64,000 nt of DNA, taken from an uncultured Collinsella sp. Its GTDB lineage: Bacteria > Actinomycetota > Coriobacteriia > Coriobacteriales > Coriobacteriaceae. Of this stretch, positions 61,533-64,000 are shown piece by piece. Position 1 is the first letter of the stretch; each line of letters opens with the position of its first letter. A program made the position numbers and the translations under genes. Where the stretch lies: NCBI GenBank assembly GCA_902470805.1, contig CABRHX010000001.1:62001-126000 (forward strand). The letters are read 5' to 3'. The notes under the pieces are model-generated. The model searched no databases. It worked only from the letters and a program-made list of their open reading frames with translations, and was not told where the DNA came from.

Positions 61533-63497
61533 CTAGTACATCTTTGCGCCGGCGGGGATGGAGGCGTCGAGCTGGATCAGGTTGAGGCGCTCCTCGCCCT
61601 CCTCCTCGTGGACAGCGCTGATCAGCATGCCGCAGCTGGGAATACCCATCATCTTGCGCGGAGGCAGGTTGGTGATGGCAAGCAAGGTCTTGCCAACCAG
61701 GTCCTCGGGCTCGTAATAAGCGTGAATACCGGAGAGGATGGTGCGGTCGGTGCCGGTGCCGTCGTCGAGCGTAAAGTTCAGCAGCTTCTTGGACTTCTTG
61801 ACGGCCTCGCATGCCTTGACCTTCACAGCGCGGAAGTCGCTCTTGGAGAAGGTATCAAAGTCGACGAACTCCTCAAACAGCGGCTCAACGGCGATCTTGG
61901 AGTAATCGAGCGTGGGCTTAAGCGACTTAACGAACGGGCTCGCGGCGTTGCCGGCCTCGGCAGCCTTGGCGGCAGCGGCACCGGACTGGAAACCCTTCTC
62001 GGGCTTCATGTGCGGGAACAGCAGCACGTCGCGGATAGAAGCCTGGTTGGTGAGCAGCATGACCACGCGGTCGATGCCGATGCCGATGCCGCCCGCAGGA
62101 GGCATACCGTACTCGAGGGCGCGCACGTAGTCCTCGTCGTACTCCATGGCCTCGTCGTCACCGCCGGCCTTCTCGGCCATCTGAGCGGCAAAGCGCTCGG
62201 CCTGGTCGACCGGGTCGTTGAGCTCAGAGAACGCGTTGGCGTACTCGTGACCGGCAATAACCAGCTCAAAGCGGTGCGTCAGGCGCGGGTCGTCCTCAAA
62301 GCGCTTGGCAAGCGGGCTGACCTCGATGGGGTAATCGCACACGAACGTGGGGTTGACGATGGTGTCCTCGCCCAGCTCATCGTAGATCTCGGCGATAATC
62401 TTGCCGGCGGTCCACTCGGGCTTAATCTCCAGGCCCTTCTCGCGCGCGGCGGCAGCAAGCTCCTCGACCGGCGTGTCGATGGTGACCTGCTTGCCGAGCA
62501 CGTCGGAGACGATGTCGGTCATGGGACGGCTGGCCCACTCACCAGAAAGGTCGATGGTCTGGCCCTGGTACTCGATGACCTCGGGGTTGCCGATGGCCTT
62601 GTTAGCCGCCTTAATGACACCCTGGGCGAGCGCCTTCATGCCCTCGAGGTCGGAGAAGGCACGGTAGGCCTCCATCGTGGTGAACTCGGGGTTGTGGGTA
62701 AGGTCCATGCCCTCGTTACGGAAGATGCGGCCGATCTCGAACACGCGCTCAAAACCACCGACGATGCAGCGCTTGAGGTGCAGCTCGGTGGCAATACGCA
62801 GGTAGCACTCCTGATCGAGCGCGTTGAAGTGGGTAATGAACGGCTTGGCCGTGGCACCACCCTGGATGGTCTGCAGGATGGGGGTCTCGACCTCCATGTA
62901 GCCGTCGGACTCCATAAAGCGACGGAAGGTGGAGAGAATCTGCGAACGCTTACGGAAGGTCTCACGAACGTCGTCGTTGGCGATCAGGTCGACATAGCGC
63001 TGGCGATAGCGGGTCTCCTTGTCGGAAAGACCGTGGAACTTCTCGGGCAGCGGACGAACGGCCTTGGAAAGCAGGGTCGCGCTCTCAGGGGCAACGGAAA
63101 GCTGGCCGCGCTTGGTGCGCACGACCACGCCGGTCACGCCCAGGATGTCGCCCAGGTCGAGGGCCTTGAGCGTATTCCAGGCAGCCTCGTCCATGTCGTT
63201 GATGCGGCAGAACAGTTGAATCTCGGCAGTCGCATCGCGCACGACGATGAACATGATCTTGCCCTGACCGCGCTTGGCGACCACACGGCCGGCAATCTTC
63301 ACGACATCCTCGGTGTCCTCACCATCGGCAAGATCGGCGTACTTAGCCTCGATATCGGCGACGTAGTCCTCAAGCTCAGAGTGCTCAGGATAGGGGTTCT
63401 GGCCCGCCTCGAACAGGGCGGCGCGCTTGACCAGGCGGGTGGCGCGCTCGTCGTTGAGCGTCGATGCCTGATCGGCGGCGTTCTGGTTCTCTGCCAT
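61533..63497 (-). CDS. lysS: lysyl-tRNA synthetase (class II) with C-terminal tRNA-binding domain
   Basis: Charges tRNA-Lys; 654 aa, about 150 longer than typical LysRS. Residues 60-170 form the OB-fold anticodon domain (VKIAGRVVAKRGQGKIMF); the catalytic core has motif 2 RNEGMDLTHNPEFT and motif 3 GIGIGIDRVVML (ending near 510). An alanine-rich linker then leads to an extra OB domain, about 545-654 (FRAVKVKACEAVKKSKKLLN, LVGKTLLAITNLPPRKMMGI, SCGMLISA), the tRNA_bind/EMAPII-type module usually found at the end of MetRS. AGGAG precedes the ATG. It lies immediately downstream of greA, separated by a terminator. Confidence 0.95.
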   Translation of the reverse strand: MAENQNAADQASTLNDERATRLVKRAALFEAGQNPYPEHSELEDYVADIEAKYADLADGEDTEDVVKIAGRVVAKRGQGKIMFIVVRDATAEIQLFCRINDMDEAAWNTLKALDLGDILGVTGVVVRTKRGQLSVAPESATLLSKAVRPLPEKFHGLSDKETRYRQRYVDLIANDDVRETFRKRSQILSTFRRFMESDGYMEVETPILQTIQGGATAKPFITHFNALDQECYLRIATELHLKRCIVGGFERVFEIGRIFRNEGMDLTHNPEFTTMEAYRAFSDLEGMKALAQGVIKAANKAIGNPEVIEYQGQTIDLSGEWASRPMTDIVSDVLGKQVTIDTPVEELAAAAREKGLEIKPEWTAGKIIAEIYDELGEDTIVNPTFVCDYPIEVSPLAKRFEDDPRLTHRFELVIAGHEYANAFSELNDPVDQAERFAAQMAEKAGGDDEAMEYDEDYVRALEYGMPPAGGIGIGIDRVVMLLTNQASIRDVLLFPHMKPEKGFQSGAAAAKAAEAGNAASPFVKSLKPTLDYSKIAVEPLFEEFVDFDTFSKSDFRAVKVKACEAVKKSKKLLNFTLDDGTGTDRTILSGIHAYYEPEDLVGKTLLAITNLPPRKMMGIPSCGMLISAVHEEEGEERLNLIQLDASIPAGAKMY

Positions 63498-63516
63498 AAG
63501 TTAGCTCCTCAAACTA

Positions 63517-63549
63517 AAACGCTCCCCAGGATTCGGTCCCAGGGAGCGA
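63517..63549 (-). terminator. terminator after greA
   Basis: CGCTCCCTGG / CCAGGGGAGCG-type stem around GACCGAATC followed by TTTTAGTTTG on the minus strand; only 20 bases ahead of the lysS start, so lysS either has a promoter overlapping it or depends on read-through. Confidence 0.8.
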
Positions 63550-63576
63550 AAACATACCTTTACGCGGGACCGTGGT

Positions 63577-64000
63577 CTAGCGTGCGATCTTGGCGATGGT
63601 GTAGACGCGAGTCTTGCCGGAAGGCGTAACGACCTCGACGGAATCGCCCTCGCCGTGACCAATGATGGCGTGACCGACCGGAGACTCGTTGGAAATCTTG
63701 TGCTCGAGCGAGTTGGTCTCGGTGGTACCGACGAGCGTGACTTCCATGACCTCGCCGTTGGGATCAATCAGCGAAACGGTGGAACCGATGGAGACGGTCA
63801 GGTCGCCCGTGGTGGCAGCAACCTGAGCGTTGGCAAGAATGGCCTGGATCTCGGCGATACGAGCAGCATTCTGGGCCTGCTTGTCCTTGGCGGCATCGTA
63901 CTCGGAGTTCTCCGAAAGGTCGCCGAACGCGCGGGCTTCCTTGATGTCCTCGACGATCTCCTTGGCGTAATCGCCCTCACGCCAGGCGAGCTCCTCGACG
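63577..64000 (-). CDS. greA: transcription elongation factor GreA (partial)
   Basis: Rescues backtracked RNA polymerase by stimulating transcript cleavage. 141 codons are present; the N-terminus lies beyond the right edge. The minus-strand translation has the coiled-coil end with AREFGDLSENSEYDAAK-type sequence (here ARAFGDLSENSEYDAAKDKQ), the acidic tip residues being just upstream, and the C-terminal FKBP-like domain (VSLIDPNGEVMEVTLVG, SPVGHAIIGHGEGDSVEV, ending YTIAKIAR). The gene lies in the common greA-lysS order. No ORF call was possible without its start, but the identity is clear. Confidence 0.95.
   Translation of the reverse strand, partial: VEELAWREGDYAKEIVEDIKEARAFGDLSENSEYDAAKDKQAQNAARIAEIQAILANAQVAATTGDLTVSIGSTVSLIDPNGEVMEVTLVGTTETNSLEHKISNESPVGHAIIGHGEGDSVEVVTPSGKTRVYTIAKIAR

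Noticed and set aside
61416..63629. 737-codon plus-strand ORF opposite lysS
   Set aside because: Shadow frame running through terminators and into the greA end.

Overview
The window looks like chromosome of a Coriobacteriia actinobacterium, most likely a gut Collinsella or close relative. The signs are high GC with strong GC3 bias (hence very long antisense shadow ORFs), a fused FeoA-FeoB iron transporter, a large tandem acyl-CoA dehydratase activase, PTS sugar import, and actinobacterial-type ribosomal leaders. The genus is an inference from gene content and style; no 16S gene is present. There are no rRNA genes, CRISPR arrays, transposases or phage genes. The window opens inside rpoC and closes inside greA.

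Layout. 1-8110: information-processing block on the minus strand, rplJ-rplL (with an L10 autoregulatory leader), galU, then rpoB-rpoC; galU with its own terminator sits inside the normally contiguous rplJL-rpoBC cluster. 8207-17247: metabolic and transport genes (aminotransferase, flavodoxin-like protein, DNA glycosylase plus GH13 hydrolase, MFS exporter, FeoAB, esterase) separated by palindromic repeats. 17491-29532 (plus strand): PTS EIIA, asnS, a WYL-type regulator, a TrpXYZ-like ABC transporter, a wall-anchored 5'-nucleotidase, MscS, and an odd two-gene unit of a cytoplasmic ParB-like/BMP protein and a phosphoesterase. 29658-34039: rplA, rplK, nusG, secE, tRNA-Trp, rpmG, tuf and three tRNAs, all on the minus strand with two near-identical strong promoters. 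34348-38700: a lower-GC beta-glucoside module (RpiR regulator, GH1, PTS EIIBC) bordered by related repeats. 39011-40428: a self-contained HTH-HipA-like gene with a striking double operator. 40456-45944: yacP-rlmB-cysS-ispF-ispD-disA operon, tightly coupled. 46106-46877: manganese riboswitch and MntP. 46919-48738: classical HipBA toxin-antitoxin. 48866-64000: pepD, clpC, TetR plus giant activase, DUF2798 protein, ThrE-type exporter, LysRS with an extra tRNA-binding domain, and greA.

How the parts may work together: the beta-glucoside EIIBC has no EIIA domain, and the free EIIA at 17491 is the obvious local candidate to phosphorylate it, with GH1 hydrolysing the imported phospho-sugar. DisA (c-di-AMP), IspD/F, CysS, RlmB and YacP share one overlapping operon. 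The wall nucleotidase, MscS and BMP-family protein lie in a row, but a functional link is speculative.

The most unusual content is (1) a family of short palindromes with a GGGGAC(A)-type core that begin exactly at the stop codon of four genes, plus a second palindromic family (three copies) placed just after gene ends; (2) an RpoB whose segment after the rifampicin-cluster sequence is replaced by an unfamiliar longer one; (3) the single-chain HTH-HipA gene and its operator; and (4) the cytoplasmic ParB-like/BMP fusion.
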